Below, piece by piece: positions 49,563-61,521 of a stretch of DNA of 64,000 nt. Below the pieces are notes generated by a model, which saw only the letters and a list, made by a program, of their open reading frames with translations, did no database searches and was not told where the DNA came from. Origin of the DNA: Hoplostethus atlanticus (lineage: Eukaryota > Chordata > Actinopteri > Trachichthyiformes > Trachichthyidae); the NCBI GenBank assembly GCA_034670405.1, contig JAXDDX010000003.1, positions 6,946,001-7,010,000 on the forward strand, written 5' to 3'. Every line of letters starts with the position of its first letter. The first letter of the stretch is position 1. The position numbers were made by a program, and so were the translations under genes.

Positions 49563-51394
49563 GATGATCGACCACTCCGGCTGCTTAAATAACCCGTGTA
49601 CAACTGTGCACACGCAATTATCTGGATTGCTTCAGCCTGGCTCGGTTTAGCCCGATCACGGTAGCTTCACTTGGGCTTTGTGGAACCGCTTTAGCCCTGA
49701 TTGATTTGTTAGGTTAATTCAAACCAGGCTTGCCGCTTTTCTAAGCTCGCTTTGTGGAACAGCCCCCTGCACAGTTGGGGCTTTCACATGATCTATGCAA
49801 AGCGTCAGCGTCAACACCAGGTTGAGCGCGACCCCTTCACGTGATCAGCGCCAGGAGAATTACATTACATTCATTACTTTCACACTGTCGAGTTTTTAAA
49901 ATGACAGCATTCAGGAAAGAATAGAGTGGAGTTCAATTTCGGACTACAGCCCGCATCAGCCGTAGCTAACCACACCGCCAATGATCATACTAGCACAGCC
50001 ATAGAAGTGAGTATAGACTGGCTGCATATACGAACCTGTACTAAGCTGTCAACCAACCTGGTAGTCCCGTCTGTAAACCGACATCATTCCATGCCAGACT
50101 TTTTAGTCAGATCGTGGTATGATTTAAGCGTCATGTTGTATAACTCGGGATGCTCCGACACACATAAAACAAGTTTCTCCTCCATTGTTTTTTTTTAATT
50201 TCGCGGTTATGATATCAAACTGTGCTGTGATTGGTTGCGAGTGGCAGAGATCAGCGTCGCGAATGTCAAAGTTGATTATAGTTGAACTTTGAGCGCAGCG
50301 CCAGTGACTCTCCCAGCGTCTGCGCCCAGGTGCACAACGCCGACGGCGGCAGCGACGCTAGAATCGACGGCAACGCTTGCCAAATAGGAAATGAATGGCA
50401 GTGCCAGCGCCGAGCGTTTTTGTTGCTGATCATGTGTTGGTTTATCTTCTTTGTTGATCCCACGATTGCTAAATAAGCACAGTATGCACGATCGCCATCT
50501 TGTGGTCATTAAGAATTTAGTTTAGAAATGGTTTGTGTTCATTGAAATGAGAATATTATATTTTTGACCTGTGGCCCGCGGGCCGCAATAATATTAACCT
50601 CGGGCCGCGTGTTGAGTAGCGCGAGTCTAGGGTAATAGTGTTGAACATTAGGATGGCGGAACCTTGTTTGAAAATCATTGCGTTTCAGTCGGATCAGTGT
50701 TACGGGAGTACCGATTAAGCTTCAACTGTGGTTTAGCCTGATAGATATATCATCTAGATATCAGTTTGGAAGCATAAATTGCCAGAGCAACTTAGCTTGA
50801 ACTATGCTGAGCTTGCTTTGTGGAACCGAATAAACCTGAAAATGAGCCAGACTAAGCGAAATAAGCCTGGATAAGTGGTAAACTCGCTTCGTGGAACACC
50901 CCTCTGGTGTCATGTAAACCGGAATAAGCCTCCACTATAGTGTGCTTGCCACACAGCCCAATGGCAAGTGACACCAGGATCTGAAAGGCCCAATTCTATA
51001 GCATTTACGAACAAAAATAACACAGGTTAAAATATATTTTTTCGATAAAAAAATATCCTTACATGTTTTCTGGTGTATTTTGTTTTAAGTTTAAACCCAT
51101 CCTTAAAAAGCAGTCTTTCTTCACGAAATTCCTTGCATGCACCATAATACAATATAGCTGTTTTAGTATATATTTAACAGCTAGAGTGATTTTAAATTAA
51201 TGTAATGATTCCATGTGTATTTTTATAGTATTTGTTTTGTATGTTTGTTCTGTACACACCCATTACATTTTAGGTGACAATTTTTACGCTAATATTTTGA
51301 AGGCAAAATCGTATTACTCCCGGTTTTATTCTCACTATTTGTGGCTAGATGGATGCAGCTATCAGTGTTGCCAGAAATTGACAGACCAGTATCA

Positions 51395-51480
51395 AATTAA
51401 CGGAATATAAAACGCACTTTCCGGTTATATATTTCAAAATAAAACCCATCTTGACGCCCATGTGTTGCCACGTTTTTAGG
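51395..51480 (+). repeat. TTCCGG...TTTCAAAATAAA repeat, right copy
   Basis: Direct counterpart of 46,230-46,340, about 70% similar by eye, on the other side of the nested transposons. Confidence 0.4.
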
Positions 51481-51779
51481 TAATACGCCCAAGTGAAAAT
51501 ACAGAATACAATTCAGGAGTTCTCTGATTTTGTGTCTAAGTCATCAAATATTATTGTTTTGCCTTTACTTCTCTATAGGCACTCTTTTATCAGAAAATAC
51601 CGTTGGACCATAATACTATATACTTTTTTTAGTATCTATTTTTAGTTAACTCCACAGTTTATGTACTGACTATACTGAATATTTTAATACTATTTTTGTT
51701 CTCTAGAGTACAATACTGTATTATTCTTTTTTTTGTCAAGTGACACATTTTATGCATTTATTTCGGAGGACATATCGCC

Positions 51780-51920
51780 CCATTTCCGGTCCTAGTGTGG
51801 TTGTCTCGCTAACTTGACGCAGTTGATTGGTTTATTTTATGAGGATGACACGCTGTGCAGCTGCAGAACACGATTGCCATTGGCTACCAACCTCACGTGA
51901 CCAAATCGTGACTTGTAGCT
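51780..51920. promoter_or_regulatory. Promoter-like patch
   Basis: Within 140 bases there are an ETS-like TTTCCGG, two CCAAT-type words (TTGATTGGTT and GCCATTGGCTA, the latter two-sided) and a palindromic E-box TCACGTGA. Such a cluster is typical of a CpG-poor housekeeping promoter. No first exon is identified; trmt9b (minus) is the nearest gene lacking a 5' end. Tentative. Confidence 0.3.
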
Positions 51921-54788
51921 GATGAGAAAATGACCTCAGTCTTCGTAAAACGAACAACCACCGATATAAACAAAACTAAATTTTACTTAATTTAATTTAT
52001 GCTTTACTCTCTATTACATCCCTGTCCAGTACTATAAGCTACACTTCGATGTATAGTGAGAGTAAACTCACCTAAACTCAGTTTACCCACCTTTTCAGTC
52101 TGACATAAATCATATAACTGAAGTAGTTTTTAGTTTTATTGTGTTTTTATTGTGCTTTTATTCGGCAATCAACACCTTGCCCAGGGACTACAGTTGAAAA
52201 CTAGCTACCCAGCTAAAACTGGCACATATACAGAAATATTAATTGATGTGCATTGTCCCTGTACAACTAAACTTATTAAACTTAAACTTAAACTGTTACA
52301 AGATCCCCAAGGGAATTCACTATACAAAATATACTATATATATATACTATACATCCCCTCAAGGTGGCCGACAGCAGTGACTCTCAAACCTCCACATCGT
52401 TTTCATTATTGTCAGTTTTTATTCCATCACCCTGTTCATTCTATTAGATCAAGAATACAGAAGATAGACAGTCCCTCCATCCCACATCATGTTTATGTTT
52501 CAAGGTCTCTTAGTCAAAGCAGCTCTCCACCTGCAGCTTGATGTTTTAGTTGTACAAACCTTCCTCAGAGGCAGAGTTGCTATTATAAAGCCCAGCACTC
52601 TAACTAGAAAAAAATGCAATCTAGCCATGTTAAGTTATCTACGTTATCTAGTTAGCCCGGCTGACCTGCCAGGTTCACACTAGCCATACTTGCCTATAGC
52701 AGGTAAGCTAGTTAGCTAGCCTGCTGACCTTCCAACATCAACTGCTATGGTCATGAATGAGTGAAAAAAGAAGTCGTTGCTATTTTATTGCTATTTTATA
52801 TTTTGAATGGGGTTCTCAAGGACCCTTTGGCAGCAATAGAGGTGCTGGATGTAGGGCTCAAACTTGTGACCTTCTTGTTTCCTGTTGCTCAAAAACAGGA
52901 TTTTGTATCCCTGTACAACAATTGATCAAGTTACAATTTATAATAGCTGCTGTGGTAAGAGATGCCAGAGGAGTTCAAGCTAGCATTACATCGGGACAGA
53001 TGGGTCTTTTCTCATTAAAAAGATAAAAAGAAAAATGTGCAGCAAAAGCACAGTTGTTGATTCTGACCCTTTATTTACTTACATGTAAAAACAGATTAAT
53101 GAAATACCACTTTCTGTGGTCCGTCACCCTGATCTCAGGTGAGAAGTGCTGGGACAGATTAAACAAAACCTTCATTTAAAATCAATATTTGGTCATCCAT
53201 CACCAACCACCAGATTATAAATAGCTTCCTTCAAGGCTTGATATAAGAGCACACACATGCGAATCACCAGTTTTAACAGCTGTGCTAACTAAAGCTTGCC
53301 TCTAATAAGTCAAACATTTGAAATGTCTTGTCTGTTGGCTTCTGAAACAGGATATTCTTGTTGCTCTATTGAAATAACCTTAACGGTTACAAAGCAGCTC
53401 ATATCTCTCCTGGATGAGTAGGTTTGTTATGCTCCTAACTCACACATGGCCCTGGCTGCATCAAGGTCCAGGATATTGAACAGCTCAAGGATTTCAAAGA
53501 GGCTTTAATGTCAGTGATAATGCGGGCTGCTGTTATGCTGTTCCCTACTGAGAATATAACACGGTGTTCTCTCTTTCATGATAATACCACATGACATTAT
53601 TGTTGTTGTTCATTCTGCACTAAAGATCCTAATGGTGATGAATGAATCGGCCTTGCCTCTGAAAAAGTAACTTTTTTTACACTCAAACCACTTGAGTGAG
53701 AAATCATTAACATTATCACTTCCAGTACAAAAGAAAAACCTTGACTAAACCGTATCAGAGGAACATCTTACATAAATCCTGCTTTAGGGCGAATTTTGCT
53801 TCACTGTTATGACTGGAAATCATAATCCTTCTCATAAATGTCACAACAAATTAGTTTATTTGTTCCCCATCTGCCTTGGGGGATTCACGCCCCATGTGCC
53901 CTTTTTCAGATTCTCACCATTGGCTGTGAGAAAATCTCTGAAGGCCAGCGCTTTGCACAATAATAACAAATTAATAACATGTTCACTATTCAAGATGACA
54001 CGTATTGCTGTTGCTTTATTAGAAATGATCAACCAATCAATAGTAGAAGGACTGACTGAAAATTTTCCCATCTGAAAGCTCCTTTGATTGTTACAACGGC
54101 TTGCCCTCAGATTCTATCACAACATCAATGCGGTTATCTTGGTGAGGTGCATTTAAAGAGATTAGCCCCTTACCTACAAAAAGTCAAGGATTTTGGACTA
54201 GGCCAGAGTCTTAAGATTTAATCAGTCTTCAACTCGCTTTCACTGTCCTTCAAACAGATGACAGAGGAATTAATAAAATGTCACTGAGGTGGATGACTCA
54301 CCTCTCTCTGTTCTGGTGATCTTCCTTTGAGATCAGGTTGGTATTTACATACTAATCGAATGCAGTCGATTAGAGACAGTAGTAGTTTAATAGAGACAGT
54401 AATCAATGGCACAAAATATGTTGCTCTGAATGTGAAATATTGACTGTTACAAATCCAAATGTTGATTTTCATGCATTTTTCTGTGTAGCTGTAATCACAA
54501 CTCAGAAAAGTGTGGAAATTGTTTTTTTATCGAAAGGAAATTAATTAGAGATGATTAATTACTGTCTTGGAATTATAACTGCTAATTTAATTGTAGGCTA
54601 TTACTGAATGTAATGGGTTGTTTGGACAGGCTCATTAACATCATCTAACAACTGTCAACAGTTTAAAATAGTATGTATACCTAATGCCAAAATATAAAAT
54701 GCTTCTTTCCTGTCAAATACCCTTTTGAGTAATCCAAGGATGGTACATTTTTATAAAAATATTCTGATTACTTTTACAGTAACAGATT

Positions 54789-56036
54789 AGAGCACCCACC
54801 ACATGCTCCCTTAACCCTCTCCTTCAGTCTACTGCACCTGAACTCCTTCCCTTCCTGACCCACCTCATCAACACATCCCTGGTGTCTGGATGCTTTCCCT
54901 CTGCTTTCAAGACTGCCAGAGTCACCCCCCTTCTGAAGAAACCAACACTTGACCCCTCTGAGGTCAAGAACTACAGACCGGTTTCTCTTCTACCCTTCCT
55001 ATCCAAAACTCTTGAACGTGCTGTCAGTCAACTGTCCTTGTACCTCCACCAGAACAACCTCTTGGACCCCCACCAGTCTGGGTTCAAGGTGGGTCACTTG
55101 ACCGAGACTGCCCTCCTGGCAGTCGCTCCACGCCGCTAGAGCGAACTCTCTCTCCTCTGTCCTGATACTCCTGGACCTGTCTGCAGCGTTCGACACGGTG
55201 AACCACCAGATCCTCCTCTCCAGCCTTGAGGCGATGGGTGTCTCAGGCTCTGCACTCTCCCTGTTTGCATCCTACCTGACGGGTCGCTACTACCCGGTGA
55301 CGCTGAGAGGGTCTGTGTCGGAACCACGCAGGCTGACTACTGGGGTTCCACAAGGTTTGGTTCTGGGTCCTCTTCTTTTTTCCCTCTACACAACGTCTCT
55401 TGTTTCTGTTATCCACTCCCATGACTTCTCCTACCATTGTTATGCCGATGACACCCAGCTGATCTTGTCATTTCCCCCCTCTGACACACAAGTGGAGGCA
55501 GACATCTACGTGCCTGGCAGACATCTTAGAGCAGATGTCGATGTACCACCTGAAGCTCAACCTGGTCAAGCTTTACACCCCCGCCTGACCACTTCCCTGT
55601 GCTGCCTCGAGGCGACTGGTTGCCCCGTCGCTCAGAGGCCCCTGCGGCCGATCTACACGGTCACAGCTTTTCTCTGTCCTGGCCCCACAGTGGTGGAATG
55701 AACTCCCCACTGATGTCAGGACAGCAGAGTCGCTGCCCATCTTTCGTTGAAAACCCACGTCTTCAAGAAACACTACCCTTCCTCTTAGCACTTGCTTATT
55801 TGTTTCACTTTCTTGTCTTAGCACTTATTTATTTCACTTATTTGTTTAAATAAAAAGTAGGTAGCTAATTTATTGATTTTTTACCGTAGCACTGGTTATG
55901 CTCTTAGATGCTTGTTTAGGAAGGAAATGTGCTTACGATTTCTGGTGACTAGTGGTTCTCTTGCCTACCTATGTTGAATGGACTTATTGTAAGTCACTTT
56001 GGATAAAAGCGTCTGCTAAACGACTGTAATGTAATT
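54789..56036 (+). mobile_element. Truncated, internally deleted L2-type LINE
   Basis: The reverse-transcriptase frame reads SAFKTARVTPLLKKP ... YRPVSLLPFLSKTLERAV ... HQNNLLDPHQSGF (54,882-55,139). After a frame break it continues LLDLSAAFDTVNHQILL ... GVPQGLVLGPLLFSLY ... YHCYADDTQLILSF (about 55,150-55,500), including the catalytic YADD. The rest is deleted: sequence jumps to a 3' part with KSRLFSVLA-PQWWNELP-like remains at 55,660-55,760. The 3' tail TAAGTCACTTTGGATAAAAG, CGTCTGCTAAACGACTGTAATGTAA at 55,993-56,036 is the standard tail of this fish family. Stops and frameshifts make it dead. Confidence 0.85.
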
Positions 56037-57772
56037 TTTGTCATCAAGGTCGCTGTATGGAATTATTATTATTGTATTACTGTAATCCCATACAATCCAT
56101 GTATGGGATTACAGTAATACATGTACTCTGTTCATTTTGCATAAATCAAGTATAACATTTGTGACCAGTAATCATGTTTTGCCTAGAATCAGGACTTAAA
56201 AAAAGCATCTAATTTATGATGTTATCCACTTCTGTGCTATTTATAAACAGCAGCAGAGCCGTCCGCATCATGTCAGGGATGGAGTTCAGCAGAGAAAGGT
56301 AACCCACATCTATCACATGAAAATACCAAAAAGCCCAAGGAAGCAATGAAACACTGTCTAAAAAGGTCCGATTTCCTACAGAAATACCACATTAATGCAG
56401 CTATTATGTGCACATCAAGCATAGCCAAGTAGGCCTACAGACATTTTCTGCAGAATGAGCTTTTCACTGTATCCTAGATACACTACATTACAACCTGCAG
56501 CCCAAACAGGTGTATTTGTTTGGGTGTAAAAAATATGAGTTAAGGGAAAAAATAATTCCAGGCCTTTCAACAGTAAACAAAGAGAAGGCTTTGTCGAATG
56601 GAAAAACAGACTTTGATAACGCCAACAAAACAGCCGCTTTCTGTGCTGGTTTAATGAACACTAGAGGGAATATGCTGGCACACAATGCAATTTCCTGTGG
56701 GATACAATAATGACTGTTCTCAGACGTGGCCCCTCTGAGCAGCTTTTTATTTTGATAGGTCTCTATACTTCTTTCTCCGGTGTATCATGAGACCTTTAGT
56801 CTATTTACCAAAACTAAACAGCTTACTTTCATTTTCTACTCTAATTTAGTATTACCCAAGGACATCTCTTCATGGATTTATTGGAAATATTGGAAAATAA
56901 ACAAACCTTTTTAACAGGCTTATCTGCATGGAAGTTCAGTTGTTAGAGGCTCACAGAGAATCACATATTGTGGAGGATAATAATATGCCACCATATTGGT
57001 GCCACCAGAGTGGATCACAGTACAGACATAAACCTCAATCTGTATGCCAGAAAGCACTTTCAAGGACGTACTAATGAGAATATAAACATTTGCCCACTGG
57101 CTGTAACCACACAGCTGTATAGATGATACAGTCCACAACAAATCCACTGAGCTCTGAGCTCACCTGCTATGCAATTTGGATTAGTGTAACATGCACAAAT
57201 CCAGGGTTGAATGTGGCAGTAAAAGTAAATTTTACAAGACACATTCTAGGAAACTATAATGTTGCATTATGGTGCCACTTGCAGGTATCAGGAAGAAACA
57301 ACATATATTTCCCTTGCCTCAAAATGGAAACATGTTGGCACACAACAAACCAAACTTGATGTGAAACAAGTTCACTACAACTGTGAATCCTTGCAGTTGC
57401 TGCTGCTCATTTCACAAAATCACGAGTAAACAACGTGAGCAGCCAGTTGCTAACTGATTGAGACTGGAATCTGACAAACGGGACAAAAGGATAACCTCTT
57501 GGTTTTGTTTATTGTTGTATACTGTACAGAACACAGTTAGAATCAGTTCAATAAAAAAAAACATAGTAATGCCTGAACTATTTTAAAAGGCCAAATTTTG
57601 GGCATGAAAATTGATAGATAAAACATATTCTCTTTTTTTTACTCTTACATAAAATTACAGTATAAAAATAATACATTAAAAGTCAAGTAGAAACTGCTGG
57701 TAATGATTTACACCATTGCAAATCTGTTGTTATGCATGGCAAATTATTTGGCTGGTTGAAACCTTGTAGAGA
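56037..57772. other. Intergenic stretch upstream of LINE, downstream of n4bp2l2
   Basis: No gene recognised. A short perfect inverted word ATGTATGGGATTACAGTAAT / ATTACTGTAATCCCATACA sits at about 56,070-56,125. A possible exon-like patch at 56,250-56,300 was considered and rejected. The 3' UTR of n4bp2l2 should extend into 57,3-57,77 kb. Confidence 0.45.
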
Positions 57773-60507
57773 TTAATGGAAATATTGTTGGTTGTTACTC
57801 TGATGTTGATGCTGTGGCTGATGTCTCAAGTTCACATGAGGGGGATCTGGACAACTCATGACAACGTCTATGGATATGGGAAATGAAAAGCGATCCAACA
57901 TCTGAGCGATTTTCTCCTGGGGCACACCGTGCTTGTTCCGCCTGCAGGGCACACATGGGGGTTACAGTTAGGATGTGATGTGCTGTCATATTATGGGAGT
58001 GTAATGTGACAGTAATTAGCAATGAAAAACAACAACATACTTCTCCAACTCAAAGGGATCAAATTTCCAGCTGGTGTCAGGTTCATGAAAGTAGATTCTG
58101 TATCCTCGCTCCAATGCCTGTAACAATTTGTACATTTTTCATTGGGCTCTATGCAGGTGGTGTGGTCCTTATCCGAGATAATACTGCAGCTAAATACTCA
58201 TCATCTTAAATCATCAGTATATAAGGGCAACACCCACCATTTTGACGTATGGCTTCATTTCCCAAGCTTGGATGTTTGTATTATCAATAATTATAGGAGA
58301 ATGTCCCTCATGCATAGCTTCATTAGCTGAAAGAGGATAAAGAATGAGACAAGTTGAACCAAGTTCTTGCAAGACAACAGAAATGATATACGTTTTCAAC
58401 CCACATTTAAAAAAATAGTTATCCACCCAGCAGTTTTTTTTCTGATCAGATTTTAGCATTGCCCTGTTTTAATGGTTCATAGTCAGAAATTGAAAATGCA
58501 TAAAATGCCAATGAAATCTAAAATGAAGGGGGAAAAATGATCCAGATAATTAGGAGTATCATTTGTTACATTTCACCATGATCTAATTTTTTGGGCCACT
58601 GTAGGCAATTCAAATTCCAATGCTTTCTGGGTGAGAAAAATGTTTTTTTTGTTTTTTAAAATCAGAAAACAAAATAGTATGCAGCCTGAAGCAGTGGAAA
58701 ATGTTTACACCACCACACAGCAGTGGAAGGAAATACCGACCCCACGCAAACCACTGCGTCAACAAAAAATAAAACAACCAATATCATAAAAAAACTCAAG
58801 AATTGAGTGTGGAAGCTCGACTGGTTGTGACAGAGTGGGCAAAATGGCACGATCCTCTTCTGTAATGCCTGCTGTGATTTTTCATTATTTTTTTTTTCAT
58901 TCGTTTTTTTTTTTAGCTAATATGGGGATCTCGGGAAACAATACCTCGGCTCTGGTTCCATTCATGTGCCACTCCAAGCAGGCTTGGGTCATAGAGGTAG
59001 CCATTTTTGTGACCGAAGTAGTCATCTGTGCTCAGTATTAACCCATTAGGACCAGTGGAGAGCAATTCCCTGTGAGAAAAAAAAGGTGATCATAAAGGGC
59101 AATTTGTACAAAGAAAACACAATGTATACCATATAGGATTAGAAACATTATTTCTATATTAGAAATAACAGCACATTTACACTGACAATAAACTCATTTT
59201 CGAGACCTTATTAATTTTATTTATTTATGTATTTATACAGGAAACATGGTTAAAACACCATAAATACAAAAGACATCAGCCATAAGAAACAAAAGATTAT
59301 AGAGGAAGTAACAAAGGAAGAGATTAAGAATTTAAAAGTCTACTGGCTCCAGGTTCGTAAAACAATTCTTACTATAATAAAATAACTACTACTGAGATGG
59401 TACATGGACTTACTTGGCCAGTGTTGATTTCCCAGACCCTGGTAATCCCCTCATCAAGATCAGTGCCAAGGAAGAATCATAGCCATACATTTTATCAGGT
59501 GGTTGGCACTGGTCCTCTTGCTCACGTGGTTCATTTTCTGTCTTAAATCTCTGGTTCCAGGCAGAATCTATGTCAGGCTGAGGCCATCCTTCCTCTGCGT
59601 TTCTAGACCAGCCAACATTTACATTATTTGACTCACTGTCAAAGTCAGAGCCCCATTGGTTCCTGTCAAAGTGGTGTGGAGCATGTCCATCAAAGTCCTG
59701 AGAGAGGGGACTACCTGTGTTAGGCGGTGGGAACCTAGAAACTGGTCGAAAATGCGATTCCTCTTGCAACTCTTGATATTGGTTTGTCACGCCAGAACCG
59801 CTCCAATTATGATTCATGTGTGTTAAGGGGCCTCGTGGTCTAGGGAATGAGGACGGGGGTGGTGGGCGACAGTTCAGGGGTCTGTGAAAACGAGGATGCG
59901 GTGGTCTCTTCAATGGTGGAAGATGTCGCCATTGATTCTGAGTGGGAGAAGCCCCTGCAGAGGCCAGGTCCATGCTTGACCTCTGACTTCTAGGGTGGTA
60001 TGGCTCATTTTGATACCAATGTGACCAAGATGGGTGCTTCTGTCCAATGCTTTTCTGGTCAGCGTTTGTGCCTGACGGTCTGGTCATGTTATGATTGTTC
60101 TCCAAGCTTGTGTCCAACATCTCCTTTCTTGTAGATCTTCTGAGATGCTCGCATGATTGACCTACACCTGCATCTCCTTCCGGGCTAGCATGAGTGCTAT
60201 CAGATGAATCAATGTTTCCCAGCTCTCTGTAAAACATACTCAATGTATCTTCAATGTCATGCTTGACTGTGATTGGTTCTGGACGACATGCTGGACCAAT
60301 GAAAGTGGTGCTGGTGGATCCTACTTCCTTAGTAACACGCTGCCTGACAGTGTTGGCTGGCTTGATAGACTCGCTGCTAATCTGTTTTGTGTCTTTGTCG
60401 GCAGATTCGTCTCTGCCATGTTTTGGACTTTGACTGTTCTTCAACTCCTCCGCACGAGGGTTTTCTCCAGAATGAGAAGATGTACGGCAGAAATGAGCAT
60501 GATACAT
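57773..60507 (-). CDS. n4bp2l2: NEDD4-binding protein 2-like 2, complete, five coding exons
   Basis: Exons on the minus strand are 60507-59414, 59069-58945, 58326-58238, 58117-58041 and 57941-57773. Phases match, the stop is TAA at 57773-57775, and the product is 517 residues. Residues 1-350 are low-complexity, with two short blocks shared with human N4BP2L2: [15 protein letters not shown] and [13 protein letters not shown]. Then comes the P-loop kinase-like (AAA_33) domain: Walker A GLPGSGKS at 354-361, [39 protein letters not shown] and [19 protein letters not shown]. Human N4BP2L2 is 583 residues with the same order and a longer basic tail, lacking here. The biochemical role is little known; a nuclear function and neutrophil-gene repression have been reported. 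The ATG lies directly after an acceptor (CTCCTGTAG), so the leader is in a separate exon. Confidence 0.92.
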
Positions 60508-60709
60508 CTACAGGAGGCAAATCCTGATTAGTTCATTGTTTTAATTGCAATCAGCTAGATATTGTTAGTTTTACCGGTCCAAATAATAAAAGCACGGACT
60601 GTAAACTTAAGATAATCACGTTATAACGTTACCGAAGACAGTGACAATACGTTACATAACCTATAACCATAACCAATAACCATACATTTCGCTATTCATG
60701 TATGCTTAC

Positions 60710-60830
60710 CGTATTCTTTCAGATAGTTGTGTACGACGAGAAGTGTGAAAAATTAAAACTAACAAAACGAAACAAACGACACGCCGGCGGACAATTTCCA
60801 CATTTGACGTTCCTTATATTTACGGAAATG
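60710..60830 (-). other. Probable 5' UTR exon and promoter region of n4bp2l2
   Basis: A minus-strand donor (TACG|GTAAGC) ends an exon at 60710; its start is not visible but probably lies within 60,780-60,840. The GC- and CpG-rich patch CACGCCGGCGG at 60,780-60,792 and a GACGTT word nearby fit a promoter. It lies about 0.9 kb from the end of brca2. Confidence 0.4.
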
Positions 60831-60839
60831 AGGTAACTC

Positions 60840-61515
60840 TTCTTCGTAACCTAACAGGTCAAACTTAACGCTGTCGCCACCTACTGGCCAGTCACCGGCA
60901 CGCCGTTCTGGTTCACCTTCCAAGGTTCATACAAGTAGACAACTCGCCCAGTGCTCAAACCAGGGGCGATTTTAGACCCCTTTTTGGGGGGCTTCAGCCT
61001 CTCCTACAACATCTCCACCCCCCCTAGAAAATCTAAGTAATTAAAGGCTAAGGTTACCCAACTCATAGGCATACATACTGATTTCAAATAAACAAATAAC
61101 CATAGTGATTTTCAAAGCATTTAGAGAGAAGTGCAACACATAAGGAGAGGGAGAGAGAGACCTACCACCACCAGATCTGGCACGGCTACAACACTCACTA
61201 GCTTTATAACTTGCTTGATAGCCAAAAAGTAACATAGATAGCCTACAAATAAAGCTGTTTCTCCAGATGATAGATGGAGATAAGAAAGTACTTGATGAAA
61301 AGCAGCAGAACCACAGAAAATGTACAGCAGGCAGGTAAGAAAGTGTTCAGGCAAGATAGATGAGAGAAGAATCTTTCACCATGATCAGTCTACAACAGCT
61401 CTGAGCGTATTGCCCAAATTTATTACAATGTACCCCCGATAGAACAGAACTTTTATAAGTATGGGGGATCATAAAGCCTAGTCGCATAAATATATTTTGT
61501 GACATTGGTAATACA
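60840..61515. other. Spacer between brca2 and n4bp2l2
   Basis: No gene recognised. AT-rich DNA with a purine run (GAGAGGGAGAGAGAG) at 61,144-61,158. Confidence 0.4.
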
Positions 61516-61521
61516 TTTATT
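61516..61521 (-). terminator. Probable brca2 polyadenylation signal
   Basis: TTTATT on the plus strand (AATAAA on the minus strand), 216 bases past the brca2 stop codon. Confidence 0.5.

Larger units (their letters stand above)
48028..49766 (-). mobile_element. Inner Harbinger-like element, inverted second copy
   Basis: This copy runs opposite to the outer element. AGGGGTGTTCCACAAAGCGA is at 48028, and GGAACAGCCCC ends at 49766, flanked by CTG on both sides (48025-48027 and 49767-49769). By eye it is about 90% or more identical to the outer copy over its length. It contains a 0.38 kb insertion at about 48,370-48,747, so its own length is about 1.36 kb. It carries the same decayed Myb-like ORF and tRNA-like segment. 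Together with the outer copy it makes a large imperfect palindrome. Confidence 0.75.
47541..50624. mobile_element. hAT-like element inserted into the outer Harbinger-like element
   Basis: It begins CAGGGCTACTCAAC and ends with the inverse GTTGAGTAGCGCGA, so the inverted repeats share GCTACTCAAC. It is flanked by the 8-bp direct duplication GTCTAGGG (47533-47540 and 50625-50632). Removing the element and one duplication restores the sequence found uninterrupted in the inner Harbinger-like copy (48,297-48,330), which confirms the insertion point. The 8-bp duplication and the CAGGG...TCTCAAC/GGCCGC-type ends are typical of the hAT superfamily. Its own DNA is about 1.3 kb (47541-48027 and 49767-50624), with no transposase that I can recognise. 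Confidence 0.75.
46406..50903 (+). mobile_element. Outer Harbinger-like element, split by a 3.1 kb insertion
   Basis: The left end GGGGCTGTTCCACAAAGC at 46406 and the right end (inverse AGGGGTGTTCCACGAAGC, ending 50903) are terminal inverted repeats, flanked on both sides by CTG (46403-46405 and 50904-50906). Without the inserted DNA (47541-50632) the element is about 1.4 kb: 46406-47540 plus 50633-50903. It carries a decayed Myb/SANT-like ORF near the left end, of the kind that accompanies PIF/Harbinger transposases, and a tRNA-derived segment, but no transposase. Assignment to PIF/Harbinger rests on the Myb-like ORF and 3-bp target duplication. It is almost certainly non-autonomous. Confidence 0.75.
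50907..54785. other. Intergenic stretch, no gene recognised
   Basis: AT-rich DNA holding the promoter-like patch and the TTCCGG repeat described above, and short AT runs near 52,320-52,350. The ORFs here (for example 52,152-52,541 plus and 53,809-54,075 plus) have no recognisable domain or splice signals. Confidence 0.45.

Noticed and set aside
56253-56295. Exon-like patch on the plus strand (AG at 56,253, SRAVRIMSGMEFSRE, donor GTAACC)
   Set aside because: The reading is short, the acceptor lacks a pyrimidine tract, the donor is weak, and the minus strand is equally open over a longer stretch. No gene match.
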